Assembly (NCBI GenBank): GCA_964618065.1
Contig: CAZTZK010000042.1
Location: 1 to 14,257 of the forward strand
From: M55B174 sp964618065
GTDB lineage: Bacteria; Patescibacteriota; Minisyncoccia; CAIUEV01; JAHKAQ01
Direction: 5' to 3'
DNA length: 14,257 nt
A program made the position numbers and the translations under genes. This document shows positions 6,562 through 13,667 of the stretch, in pieces (position 1 is the first letter of the stretch; the number at the start of each line of letters is the position of its first letter). The notes beneath the pieces were generated by a model that did no database searches, was not told the DNA's origin, and saw only the letters and a program-made list of their open reading frames with translations.

Positions 6562-7356
6562 TTAAATATTTTTAACGGTTTCTGAAATTCTCTCTATTCT
6601 TTTAGCTGTTCCTCCTTTTTCTGTTTCAACGAATACTCCTTGTATTATACACTCTTTCCAATCATTTTCCCAATCAGAGCTTACAGAATCTTGCTTTAAG
6701 AAACAATTAAGTACTTCATTCTTATTTTTTCCCAAAATAGAGTGTTTAATTCCGCCCATTCCAACATCGGTAATGTAAGCTGTTTTTTTGGGGAGAATTT
6801 GTTCATCGGCGGTTTGAACATGAGTGTGGGTACCGACTAAAGCTGAAATTTTCCCATCAAGATAGAATCCCATAGCTCTTGCTTCACTAGTGGCTTCTGA
6901 ATGAAAATCAACAAAGATAGCATTGCATTTTTCCTTGGCTATAGTAGCTAAAATTTCATCAGCCTTTCTAAAAGGACAATCATATTGATTGGGAAAAAAT
7001 ATTCTGCCAATTAGATTGATAATTGCTATTTTTTGGGTGCGAATATTAATAATTTCATATCCTTTACCAATAACGTCTTCCGGATAATTAGCCGGTCTTA
7101 TTAAATGGTTAGCTGGATCTTGGAGCAATCTTATCCCTTCTTTTTTCCAGACATGATTTCCTGAAGTAAAGAAATCTATTCCCATCTCCCTCATTTCTTG
7201 GAGACTATTTTCTGTTACTCCTTTCCCATGAGCAGAATTCTCAGCATTAGCAATAGTTATATCAGGTTTATATTTTTTTGTGATTTTGGGAAGTATTTTA
7301 GCTAGACTTTCTCTTCCCGGTCGGGCAACAATATCCCCAAAAAATAATATTTTCAT
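6562..7356 (-). CDS. ymdB: YmdB-family metallophosphoesterase (2',3'-cAMP phosphodiesterase type)
   Basis: A 264-residue protein, the normal size for the bacterial YmdB family of dimetal phosphodiesterases. In Bacillus subtilis YmdB hydrolyses cyclic nucleotides such as 2',3'-cAMP and affects biofilm and motility switching. The metal-site motifs are all present: 'GDIVARPGR' (7-15, Asp8), 'ANAENSAHGKG' (37-46, Glu39, Asn40), 'TSGNHVWKK' (64-72, Asn67, His68), 'VDFHSEATSE', 'GTHTHVQTAD' and 'YITDVGMGG'. It lies directly downstream of rny (80-base gap), the same rny-ymdB order as in Firmicutes. That supports a shared role in RNA turnover, since RNA cleavage can yield 2',3'-cyclic products. An imperfect palindrome lies in the gap. 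No Shine-Dalgarno site precedes the ATG. Confidence 0.93.
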   Translation of the reverse strand: MKILFFGDIVARPGRESLAKILPKITKKYKPDITIANAENSAHGKGVTENSLQEMREMGIDFFTSGNHVWKKEGIRLLQDPANHLIRPANYPEDVIGKGYEIINIRTQKIAIINLIGRIFFPNQYDCPFRKADEILATIAKEKCNAIFVDFHSEATSEARAMGFYLDGKISALVGTHTHVQTADEQILPKKTAYITDVGMGGIKHSILGKNKNEVLNCFLKQDSVSSDWENDWKECIIQGVFVETEKGGTAKRIERISETVKNI

Positions 7357-7385
7357 TAATTAAGTTTAAAAACTTATAAAGCGAC

Positions 7386-7426
7386 TAGGAAATTTTGAAT
7401 TATAATTTATAATTTCTTAATTCCTA
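7386..7426. repeat. Imperfect AT-rich palindrome between rny and ymdB
   Basis: TAGGAA at the left end pairs with TTCCTA at the right end, and the centre (GAATTATAA/TTTATAATTTC) is also near-palindromic, so the 41 bases could form a long hairpin. Bases 7400-7416 are the exact reverse complement of 10034-10050. It might act as an mRNA processing or partial termination site between the two genes, but no U-run follows. Confidence 0.5.
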
Positions 7427-7436
7427 ACCGGAGTTT

Positions 7437-8957
7437 TTATCTGGCGTAATCTATAGCTCTGGTTTCTCTTATTATATTTACTTTAATTTCTCCGGGATAT
7501 TTCAATTCTCCTTCAATTTTATCAGCGACATTGCGGGCCAGTTTAATTGATCCCAAATCATCAATATTTTGAGGATTTACGAAAACTCTAATTTCTCTGC
7601 CAGCTTGAATAGCGTAAGATTTTTCAACTTCTTCAAATGAATTCGCGATCTCCTCAAGCTCTTCCAAACGTTTTATGTAATTTTCCAAAGTGTCCTTTCT
7701 TGCTCCCGGGCGAGAAGCAGAAATAGCGTCCGCGGCAGCTATAATTGCAGCTTCCGGATTTTCACAAGGAAGATCATCATGGTGATGTCTCATTGCTTCT
7801 ATAACATCGTCGGGAATATTGAATTTTTTCAAGATGTTAACTCCGATTTCAATGTGAGTTCCTTGAACCTCATGATCTACTGCTTTACCAATATCATGGA
7901 GTAGACCTGCTTTTTTACATAGTACCGAGTCTAATCCTAATTCGCTGGCTAACATTCCGGATAAGTGAGCTACTTCAACGGAATGGATAAGTACGTTTTG
8001 TCCGTAACTTGTTCGGTAACGCAATCGTCCTAGTATTTTAATTAGTCTTGTATCTAATCCGGCGATTCCAACATCGTAGGCTGCTGTTTCTCCAGCTTGC
8101 TGAATTTTTTTAGTAATTTCTGTTTTTACCAGCTTAATAGTTTCTTCAATTTTAGCGGGATGGATTCTTCCATCTTCAATTAATCTTTCCAAAGTTAAAC
8201 GAGCCACCTCTCTTCTAATCGGATCAAAAGCTGAGACAACAATTGCTTCTGGGGTATCATCTACTATAATTTCAGCTCCTGTTAATCTTTCAATGGAATT
8301 TATATTTCTTCCTTCTCGTCCGATAATTCTTCCTTTTAATTCATCACTGGGCAGAGAAACTGTGGTTGTTGTAGTGTCAGCTACGTGGCTGGAAGCGTAA
8401 CGTTGCATTGCCATTGTCATAATACTTTTTGCTTTTTCTTCAAGGGCCTCCTTGTTTTGTTCTTCTAATTTCTTTATTTTTTTAGCTAGGCTTTCTTTAT
8501 TTTCCTCTTCAATTAATTCCAGCATTAATTTTTTGGCTTCTTCCCGGTCAAGCTTAGCAACTTTTTCTAATTTTTTAATTTCTTGACCTCTTAAGGAAGA
8601 TAATTCACTTTTTATATCTCTAATCTGATTTATTTTTTTCCGGATATTATTTTTTTGAGCGTTTAAGTCGTTATCCTTTCTCTCAATTTGTTTTTCCATA
8701 TGAAGAAGACGCTCCTCAGTTTTATCTAATTGACTTCTCCGAGCTTCCTCTTCTTTTTTTATTTCACTGAGAGCTTTTACTGCTTTCTCTTTAGCTGCCA
8801 AGATAATATCTTTGGCTTTTATCTCAGCATTAGAGATTTTCTTGTCTGCTCTAATTTCTGACTCTTGAATTTTTTTACGAGAGATTATTTTTCTTAGGGA
8901 ATATCCTAAAAAAGAGCCTGCTAAGGCCGTAGTAATTGCCGTTATAAGTATGATCAT
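7437..8957 (-). CDS. rny: Ribonuclease Y
   Basis: A 506-residue membrane-anchored endoribonuclease that initiates mRNA decay. All expected parts occur in order. There is an N-terminal membrane segment (2-20) and a long charged coiled coil (about 30-175). A KH domain with 'KGRIIGREGRNIN' (208-220) binds single-stranded RNA. An HD domain has 'LIHSVEVAHLSGMLASELG' (323-341) and 'AGLLHDIGKAVDHE' (350-363), with His354-Asp355 as the metal-binding pair. The C-terminal 'REIRVFVNPQNIDD' and 'YPGEIKVNIIRETRAIDYAR' are the usual family ending. Length is normal. It precedes ymdB on the same strand. The ATG at 8957 has no clear Shine-Dalgarno site, and I see no convincing promoter in the 123-base gap to miaA, so it may be read from upstream. 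Confidence 0.97.
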   Translation of the reverse strand: MIILITAITTALAGSFLGYSLRKIISRKKIQESEIRADKKISNAEIKAKDIILAAKEKAVKALSEIKKEEEARRSQLDKTEERLLHMEKQIERKDNDLNAQKNNIRKKINQIRDIKSELSSLRGQEIKKLEKVAKLDREEAKKLMLELIEEENKESLAKKIKKLEEQNKEALEEKAKSIMTMAMQRYASSHVADTTTTTVSLPSDELKGRIIGREGRNINSIERLTGAEIIVDDTPEAIVVSAFDPIRREVARLTLERLIEDGRIHPAKIEETIKLVKTEITKKIQQAGETAAYDVGIAGLDTRLIKILGRLRYRTSYGQNVLIHSVEVAHLSGMLASELGLDSVLCKKAGLLHDIGKAVDHEVQGTHIEIGVNILKKFNIPDDVIEAMRHHHDDLPCENPEAAIIAAADAISASRPGARKDTLENYIKRLEELEEIANSFEEVEKSYAIQAGREIRVFVNPQNIDDLGSIKLARNVADKIEGELKYPGEIKVNIIRETRAIDYAR

Positions 8958-9080
8958 TCTTAAGGTTTTTAATGATTAGTAAGGATTGCATAAAATTTTA
9001 GAAACTTTCTTAAAATAATTACCGAAACTTTAATATTTTTAAGCAATATAGAATGAGTTTAGATGTTTTTTAGTGATTTG

Positions 9081-10028
9081 TCAAAACAGAAAATATTTTT
9101 TTGTAGTCTTTTTCTCGCTTTTTTTAGCTAAAATATACTTCTCTATTAATTCTGAGGCTTCTCTCTCAGATCCAATCCATTTGATACGAGAGTCTCTTTT
9201 AAACCAAGTCATTTGTCTTTTAGCTAGTTGGTTATTGGCGATATTCAGTTTTTCAATCAAGGCTTCGCGAGAGATTTCTCCCCTTAGGAAAAGAGGAACG
9301 TAGCGGTATTCAAGGCCAAAATCAGCTAAACGTTTCCAGCTTAGGCCTTTTTTATGTAAATTTTCAACTTCTTCAATTAATCCCTGTTTTATTCTTTTTT
9401 CAAGTCTCAATTTAATTTTTTTCTTTATTTCTTTTTTTGCACAGGTAATCCCTAAAATCAATGGAGAGAAACGAGGATTTTTTTTAGGAAAAAGACGATC
9501 AGAAGAATTTTGACGGCTAATTTCAATAGCTCTAACTAATCGGCGGGGGTTGTTGATGTCTATTTTTTTAATGATTTTAGGGTTTATTTTTTTTAGAATT
9601 GCTAATTGCTCTTTTTTCTTCATTTTTTCTAATTCTTGGCGGAGCTTATAATTCGGTTTTGCTGGGGGAAGTACTAAGCCATCTGTAATTGATTTTAGAT
9701 AAAGGCCTGTTCCTCCCACTAAAAGGGGGAGTTTCTTTTTTTCAAGAATTCTGCTAATAGCTTGGTAAGCTTGTTTTTGGTAATCAGCTAGAGAGAATTG
9801 TTTTTGAGGATCAGCAACGTTGATTAGATAATAGGGGATTTTTTTGCCGTTTTTTTCGTATTCACTTAAGTCCTTTCCCGTTCCGATGTTTAATTCCCGA
9901 TACACCTGACGGGAGTCAGCGGAAACTATTTCTCCATTGAACCGACGAGCTAAGCTGATCGCCAGTTTAGTTTTTCCGCAGGAAGTAGGACCGAGGATAA
10001 CAATTAGAGGAGGTTTTGATGTGGGCAT
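9081..10028 (-). CDS. miaA: tRNA dimethylallyltransferase (tRNA A37 isopentenyltransferase)
   Basis: A 315-residue MiaA, which transfers a dimethylallyl group to N6 of A37 in tRNAs reading UNN codons (i6A37). Motifs: P-loop 'GPTSCGKT' (13-20), 'SADSRQVYRELNIGTGKDL' (36-54) with the catalytic-Asp region, 'GGTGLYLKSI', 'NPRRLVRAIEI', and 'AKRQMTWFKRD' near the C-terminus. 'SADSRQVYRELNIGTGKDL' differs slightly from the more usual SADSMQVY...GTAKP but keeps the key positions. It is followed on the same strand by rny and preceded by miaB, whose product acts next on the same base. This is the only clear gene here ending in TGA, which supports code 11. The C-terminus is Lys-rich. No Shine-Dalgarno site. 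Confidence 0.96.
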   Translation of the reverse strand: MPTSKPPLIVILGPTSCGKTKLAISLARRFNGEIVSADSRQVYRELNIGTGKDLSEYEKNGKKIPYYLINVADPQKQFSLADYQKQAYQAISRILEKKKLPLLVGGTGLYLKSITDGLVLPPAKPNYKLRQELEKMKKKEQLAILKKINPKIIKKIDINNPRRLVRAIEISRQNSSDRLFPKKNPRFSPLILGITCAKKEIKKKIKLRLEKRIKQGLIEEVENLHKKGLSWKRLADFGLEYRYVPLFLRGEISREALIEKLNIANNQLAKRQMTWFKRDSRIKWIGSEREASELIEKYILAKKSEKKTTKKYFLF

Positions 10029-10033
10029 AAAAG

Positions 10034-10050
10034 GAAATTATAAATTATAA
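10034..10050. repeat. AT-rich repeat, inverted copy of 7400-7416
   Basis: GAAATTATAAATTATAA occurs here on the plus strand and at 7400-7416 on the minus strand. The pair brackets rny and miaA. Because the repeat is nearly all A/T, chance similarity cannot be excluded. Confidence 0.4.
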
Positions 10051-10068
10051 ATTCTAAATCTTGAACAA

Positions 10069-10095
10069 TGTCACCCCCGCAAAGGCGGGGGTCCC
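10069..10095 (+). repeat. REP-like GC palindrome, copy 1
   Basis: TGTCA is followed by ACCCCCGC-AAAG-GCGGGGGT (10073-10092), a perfect 8-bp stem with a four-base loop. It lies between miaA and miaB. Together with the opposing copy at 10145-10171 it forms an inverted pair beginning with TGTCA at both outer ends, like bacterial REP/BIME arrangements. Confidence 0.75.
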
Positions 10096-10121
10096 GAGCA
10101 AATTTAGGAGAATCTGTCTTA

Positions 10122-11531
10122 TTAGAATCCTTCCTGGACTTTCTGAGATTCCCGCTTTCGCGGGAATGACAAGCTCTCGCCGAGTTTTCCTTCTAAACTA
10201 AAATTTTTAGCTTTAATTATTTTTACTTTTTGAAAAGAGCCTATTTTAATTTTTTGTCCAGGCTTTTTCTCTAAGCGAACATTTTTATAAGTTTCTGTTT
10301 TACCTAGATAAAATGGCTTTCTCTTTTTGCTCTTTTTGTTAGGAAAACGAACTATTTTTTTATTTACTAAAATTTTTTCTGTTCTCCCAACATATTTAAG
10401 ATTATTCTTGAGAGCTGTTTTCTCTAAAATACTGGTTAAGATTTTTTTTCTCCTTTTTCTTTCTTCCAGCGGCACTTCATTTTTCATTGTAGCGGCGACT
10501 GTTCCTGGACGAGGAGAAAAAGCTGAGATATAAGCCATGTCAAAATTTACTTTCCGCATAATTTTGGCTGTCTCTTTAAAATCTTTTTCAGTCTCTCCGG
10601 GAAAGCCTACAATAATATCCGTGGAAATAGATGCTTCGGGAATTGCAGTCTGAATTTTATTTATTAATTTTAAATAATGTTCAATAGAATAATTTCTTTT
10701 CATGAGCCGGAGAATTTTATTACTGCCTGATTGAAAGGGTAAATGGATATAATTGGTTATTTTTTCTGAGTCGGCAACTGTTTTTATCAAATCATCAGTC
10801 ATATCTTTTGGATGGGAAGTGAGAAATCTAATCCAAAAATCTCCTGGAATTTGGTCAATTTTTTTTAAGAGGTCGGAAAAATTTCTAGGTTCTTTTTTAG
10901 TAGAGCCTTTGGGATTATAACTATTGACGTTTTGACCCAGAAAAAAAATCTCTTTGTATCCCTCTTTTACTAATCTTTTAGTTTCTTGAATGATATCTTG
11001 AGGAGGTCTTGAAAATTCCCTTCCCCGAGTGAAAGGAACAATACAATAAGAACAAAAATTATTGCAACCGGTCATTATGGGAATATAAGCGGAACAGGAA
11101 GATGAAAAAAGAGGTTTGATTTTGAAAAAATTAGCTGTTAAGGTCTCTAAATTTTTTTTATCTTCCCTTTCTTTTATTATTGTTCCTTCTCTCTTATTTT
11201 CTGTTATTTTTTTTAAAAAAGAAGGCAATTTTAATATCTCTACAAAATTATTACAATAAACTGCCATCTTTTCCCGAAAATCTTTACGCCAGATACTGCA
11301 ACCGGTAACAATAATTTTAGCAGAAGGATTCTTCTTTCTTATTTTGGGGATAATTCCCAGCACTCTATCTTCTGCAGATTGTCTTACTGCACAAGTATTG
11401 AAAATAATAATATCAGCCCTAGATTTTTCTAGAGCTTTTTTAAAATTTAAGTTTTCGGCCACCCTGGCAATTCTTTCGGAATCGTTAAAATTCATTTGAC
11501 AACCAAAGGTGGTAATATGATAGGTGAGCAT
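10122..11531 (-). CDS. miaB: tRNA-2-methylthio-N6-dimethylallyladenosine synthase
   Basis: A 469-residue radical-SAM methylthiotransferase that converts i6A37 to ms2i6A37 in tRNA, the step after MiaA. The N-terminal UPF0004 domain carries the three cluster-binding cysteines (Cys11 in 'TFGCQMNFNDSE', Cys47 in 'FNTCAVR', Cys78 in 'VTGCSI'). The radical-SAM cluster is C-x3-C-x2-C (Cys156, Cys160, Cys163 in 'GCNNFCSYCIVPFTRGRE'). 'LPFQSGSNKILRLMKRNY', 'STDIIVGFPGETEKDF' and a C-terminal TRAM-like domain with a Lys-rich insertion follow. The last about 15 residues ('SFPRKRESQKVQEGF') are not family sequence: 'SFPRKRES' is the translation of a REP-like palindrome at 10145-10171. MiaB versus the t6A enzyme MtaB is decided by the 'YHITTFGCQMNFNDSE' start and by the neighbouring miaA. 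Confidence 0.95.
   Translation of the reverse strand: MLTYHITTFGCQMNFNDSERIARVAENLNFKKALEKSRADIIIFNTCAVRQSAEDRVLGIIPKIRKKNPSAKIIVTGCSIWRKDFREKMAVYCNNFVEILKLPSFLKKITENKREGTIIKEREDKKNLETLTANFFKIKPLFSSSCSAYIPIMTGCNNFCSYCIVPFTRGREFSRPPQDIIQETKRLVKEGYKEIFFLGQNVNSYNPKGSTKKEPRNFSDLLKKIDQIPGDFWIRFLTSHPKDMTDDLIKTVADSEKITNYIHLPFQSGSNKILRLMKRNYSIEHYLKLINKIQTAIPEASISTDIIVGFPGETEKDFKETAKIMRKVNFDMAYISAFSPRPGTVAATMKNEVPLEERKRRKKILTSILEKTALKNNLKYVGRTEKILVNKKIVRFPNKKSKKRKPFYLGKTETYKNVRLEKKPGQKIKIGSFQKVKIIKAKNFSLEGKLGESLSFPRKRESQKVQEGF
10145..10171 (-). repeat. REP-like GC palindrome, copy 2, inside the miaB 3' end
   Basis: On the minus strand TGTCATTCCCGC-GAAA-GCGGGAAT is a perfect 8-bp stem (10148-10155 with 10160-10167) and a GAAA loop. 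It is read in frame as SFPRKRES at the end of MiaB. It opposes copy 1 at 10069. Similar TTCCCGC...GCGGGAA repeats are known in several bacterial lineages, for example the Neisseria dRS3 type. Confidence 0.85.
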
Positions 11532-11546
11532 TAGTTAAAAATTTAT

Positions 11547-11570
11547 GGGGACACAAAATTTTGCGTCTTT
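11547..11570. repeat. Degenerate palindrome between thrS and miaB
   Basis: GACACAAAATTTTGCGTC (11550-11567) is symmetrical except for one mismatched pair, and the flanking GGG/TTT could extend it through G-U pairs. It occupies most of the 42-base gap between the thrS stop and the miaB start. It may be a decayed palindromic repeat; termination here is unlikely without a good loop. Confidence 0.4.
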
Positions 11571-11573
11571 TCC

Positions 11574-13334
11574 TTAATCTTTATCTTCAATTTCCTCTTT
11601 TATCCTCTTAATAAATTCTCCCAGTTTTACGGCTCCCTCATCTCCCTTTTCTCTACTTCTTACTGCCACTTTTTCGGCTTTCATTTCTTTTTCCCCGACA
11701 ATTAGAGCATAAGGTATCTTTTGTTTACGAACTTGGCTAATTTTTTTACCTAGAGATGTATCAGCATCATTAAGCTCAACACGTAATCCGTTTTTTTGAA
11801 GATTCTCCATTACCGACTTTCCATAGTTATTGAATTTTGCTGAAACTGGCAAAATAACTATTTGGACTGGAGCTAGCCAAACAGGAAAAGCTCCGGCAAA
11901 ATGTTCAATTAAAAGGGCCAGAAGTCTTTCATAAGATCCTAAAATTGCTCTATGGACCATTATGGGAACGACTGATTTACCCTTTTCATCTGTATAGCTT
12001 AGGTTGAATGCTTTAGGGGTAGCAAAATCTAGCTGGATAGTAGGAATTTGAATTTCTTTACCTGTTATATCTTGGAACATAAAATCAATTTTTGGTCCGT
12101 AAAGGGCTGCTTCTCCAATACATTTTTTAGCGTCCAGTTTCATTTCAACATTTATTTCTTCAAGAATTTTTTCACATTGTTTCCAATCTTTTACCTCCCC
12201 AATATATTTTTCGGGACTTTTATAATCTCTAAACGAAAGAGAAACCCAGTGATCTTTCCAAAGTCCTAAAGCTCTGTAAAAATCTTTAATTATTTTTATT
12301 ATATTTTTTATTTCGTCTTTTACTTGATTAATTCGGCAAAAGGAATGGCCGTCTTCTACTGTTATAGCGATTACTCGGTTAAGCCCTCCAATTTCTCCCG
12401 GTTTTTCAGCGCGGTATTGCTTCTCCGATTCCATATAACGGATAGGGAGATCCCGATAAGATCTTGGTTTTGAAGCATAAATTTGGATTTGGTGCGGGCA
12501 TTGAACTGGCTTTAAGACATAATTCTGTTTGTGTCGGGAAGTTACTTGAAAAAGCTCTTCTTTAAATTTATCAGCGTGTCCGGAAATTTTATAAAGGTCT
12601 ATTTTTGCTAAATGAGGAGTTATTACTTTTTCATAACCGTATGTTTGGCAAATTTCTTCAATTTTTTCCCTTAACTTATTGATGATAAAAGTGCCTTTAG
12701 GGGTAAACAGAGGAAGTCCGGGCCCAACTAAATCAGAAAAAACAAATAGATCCAATTCTTTCCCTAGCTTACGGTGGTCTCTAGCTTCAGTTTCTTTAGA
12801 TAATGAGAGATGTTTTTCAAGTTCAGTTTTAGATTCAAAGGCTACGCCATAGATTCGCTGAAGCATTTTGTTTTTTTCATTTCCTTTCCAATAAACTCCA
12901 GATATTTTGGCCAGTTTTATGCCTTCTGATTTAATTTTTTGAGTTGAAGGCAGAAAATCCCCTTGAGCAATAATGGCTAATTTTCCTATTTTGCAAATCC
13001 TGATTTTCTTTTTTCCTTCTTTTTTAATTTCCTCTAGGAGTTCTAGCTGGTAAGGTTGTTTTTTCTTGGGAAAAAGATTCTTAGCTTCTTTTATTCCCAG
13101 CTCTTGCTTTTCAAATTCTTTTCCTTCATTTATAATTTTGCGGATTTCTTTTTCAATAGCAGGTAAATCTTTGGGAGTTAAACTTTTAGCTAAATCAAAG
13201 TCATAAAAAAAGCCTTTTTTGTCCGCTTTTCCTCCGGCTAATTTTGCCTGAGGGAATAATTTCAAAACAGCGGCTACTGTTATTTGAGCTGCGGAATAAT
13301 TGAGGATTTTGGGGGAATTTGTCTTTTTGGGCAT
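11574..13334 (-). CDS. thrS: Threonyl-tRNA synthetase lacking TGS domain and editing-site residues
   Basis: A 586-residue class II synthetase that charges tRNA-Thr. The aminoacylation core is intact: zinc ligands Cys279 ('KPVQCPHQ'), His330 ('EDGHSFC') and His461 ('MVHRAILGS'), motif 2 around 'ESEKQYRAEKPGEIGGLNR' with Arg308, motif 3 'HRAILGSYERLLALL', and a C-terminal anticodon-binding domain from about 487 ('LAPVQIVILPVS'). The N-terminal TGS domain is absent (about 60 residues shorter than E. coli ThrRS). The editing (N2) domain fold remains, as 'FFYDFDL...SLTPKDLPAIEKE' and 'LPSTQKIK...SGVYWKGN'. However, the HxxxH pair is Tyr13 and Gln17, and the C-x3-H pair is Ala123 and Phe127. Post-transfer hydrolysis of Ser-tRNA-Thr is therefore probably lost. 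No Shine-Dalgarno site; expression appears to be controlled by the upstream T-box. Confidence 0.96.
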   Translation of the reverse strand: MPKKTNSPKILNYSAAQITVAAVLKLFPQAKLAGGKADKKGFFYDFDLAKSLTPKDLPAIEKEIRKIINEGKEFEKQELGIKEAKNLFPKKKQPYQLELLEEIKKEGKKKIRICKIGKLAIIAQGDFLPSTQKIKSEGIKLAKISGVYWKGNEKNKMLQRIYGVAFESKTELEKHLSLSKETEARDHRKLGKELDLFVFSDLVGPGLPLFTPKGTFIINKLREKIEEICQTYGYEKVITPHLAKIDLYKISGHADKFKEELFQVTSRHKQNYVLKPVQCPHQIQIYASKPRSYRDLPIRYMESEKQYRAEKPGEIGGLNRVIAITVEDGHSFCRINQVKDEIKNIIKIIKDFYRALGLWKDHWVSLSFRDYKSPEKYIGEVKDWKQCEKILEEINVEMKLDAKKCIGEAALYGPKIDFMFQDITGKEIQIPTIQLDFATPKAFNLSYTDEKGKSVVPIMVHRAILGSYERLLALLIEHFAGAFPVWLAPVQIVILPVSAKFNNYGKSVMENLQKNGLRVELNDADTSLGKKISQVRKQKIPYALIVGEKEMKAEKVAVRSREKGDEGAVKLGEFIKRIKEEIEDKD

Positions 13335-13440
13335 GATAGTTAATTAATGTTTAGAAGGTAATTGAAAAATATTTTTTTATCTGTCTTTCTCGTTTTATTT
13401 ATGCGACGGTATAAGCTCCGGCAAAGATGACGTTATTAAT

Positions 13441-13595
13441 AAAAAAGCCCAATAAAATTGATTTGTTGAGGCCCTAGGCGAGGGCGGTTCCACTCAACTT
13501 TCCAATTTTTATTGGACTCTTTGATAAAGACTTACGCGCTTTCTGGCGGAAACTCCGCGGTTGGTGAGGCCGCATCGCAGTTTCTATTTACTTAT
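13441..13595 (-). promoter_or_regulatory. T-box riboswitch and intrinsic terminator in the thrS leader
   Basis: On the minus strand, 13498-13465 folds as a textbook antiterminator. Helix GUUGAG/CUCAAC, bulge UGGAACC (13492-13486), helix GCCCU/AGGGC and a five-base loop match the core of the T-box consensus (GUGGNACCGC). Downstream, UUGGGC runs into UUUUUU (ending 13441). The antiterminator's 3' half (GGGCCUCAAC) can pair imperfectly with this segment to form a competing terminator, and a longer outer stem (13518-13503 with 13460-13446) is also possible. The bulge A would pair with discriminator U73 of the tRNA-Thr at 6024. Upstream, GAAACU/AGUUUC (13584-13549) makes a short Stem I-like hairpin whose loop contains ACC (13565-13563), a candidate Thr specifier. 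I found no clear AG-bulge or GCRAG distal Stem I motifs. From the terminator to the thrS start (13440-13335) I see nothing further. Confidence 0.85.
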
Positions 13596-13615
13596 AACTT
13601 CATAATAGCTAAAAT
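13587..13615 (+). promoter_or_regulatory. Possible promoter for the TsaB-like gene
   Basis: TTTACT (13587-13592) and TAAAAT (13610-13615) are 17 bases apart, about 50 bases before the ATG at 13668. It would overlap the opposing thrS promoter. The region is AT-rich, so this is weak evidence. Confidence 0.25.
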
Positions 13616-13629
13616 TGGATAAAATGCAA
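13602..13629 (-). promoter_or_regulatory. Promoter of the T-box/thrS transcript
   Basis: On the minus strand TTGCAT (13629-13624) and TATTAT (13607-13602) are 16 bases apart. Transcription would begin near 13595, immediately before the first leader hairpin, which fits a compact T-box leader of about 155 bases up to the terminator. Confidence 0.55.
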
Positions 13630-13667
13630 ATTAATTTTGCTTGTTTAAAATTTTTTTCAATTTAGTC

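Noticed and set aside
6318..6575. Plus-strand hydrophobic open frame opposite HU
   Set aside because: It is antisense to HU and its promoter, with low-complexity Leu/Ser content and no family signature.
9073..9303. Plus-strand open frame opposite the miaA 3' end
   Set aside because: It is antisense to well-conserved MiaA C-terminal motifs.
10327..10533. Plus-strand open frame opposite miaB
   Set aside because: It is antisense to the MiaB TRAM region and has no independent support.
12048..12269. Plus-strand open frame opposite thrS
   Set aside because: It is Phe-rich and antisense to the ThrRS catalytic core, a shadow frame.
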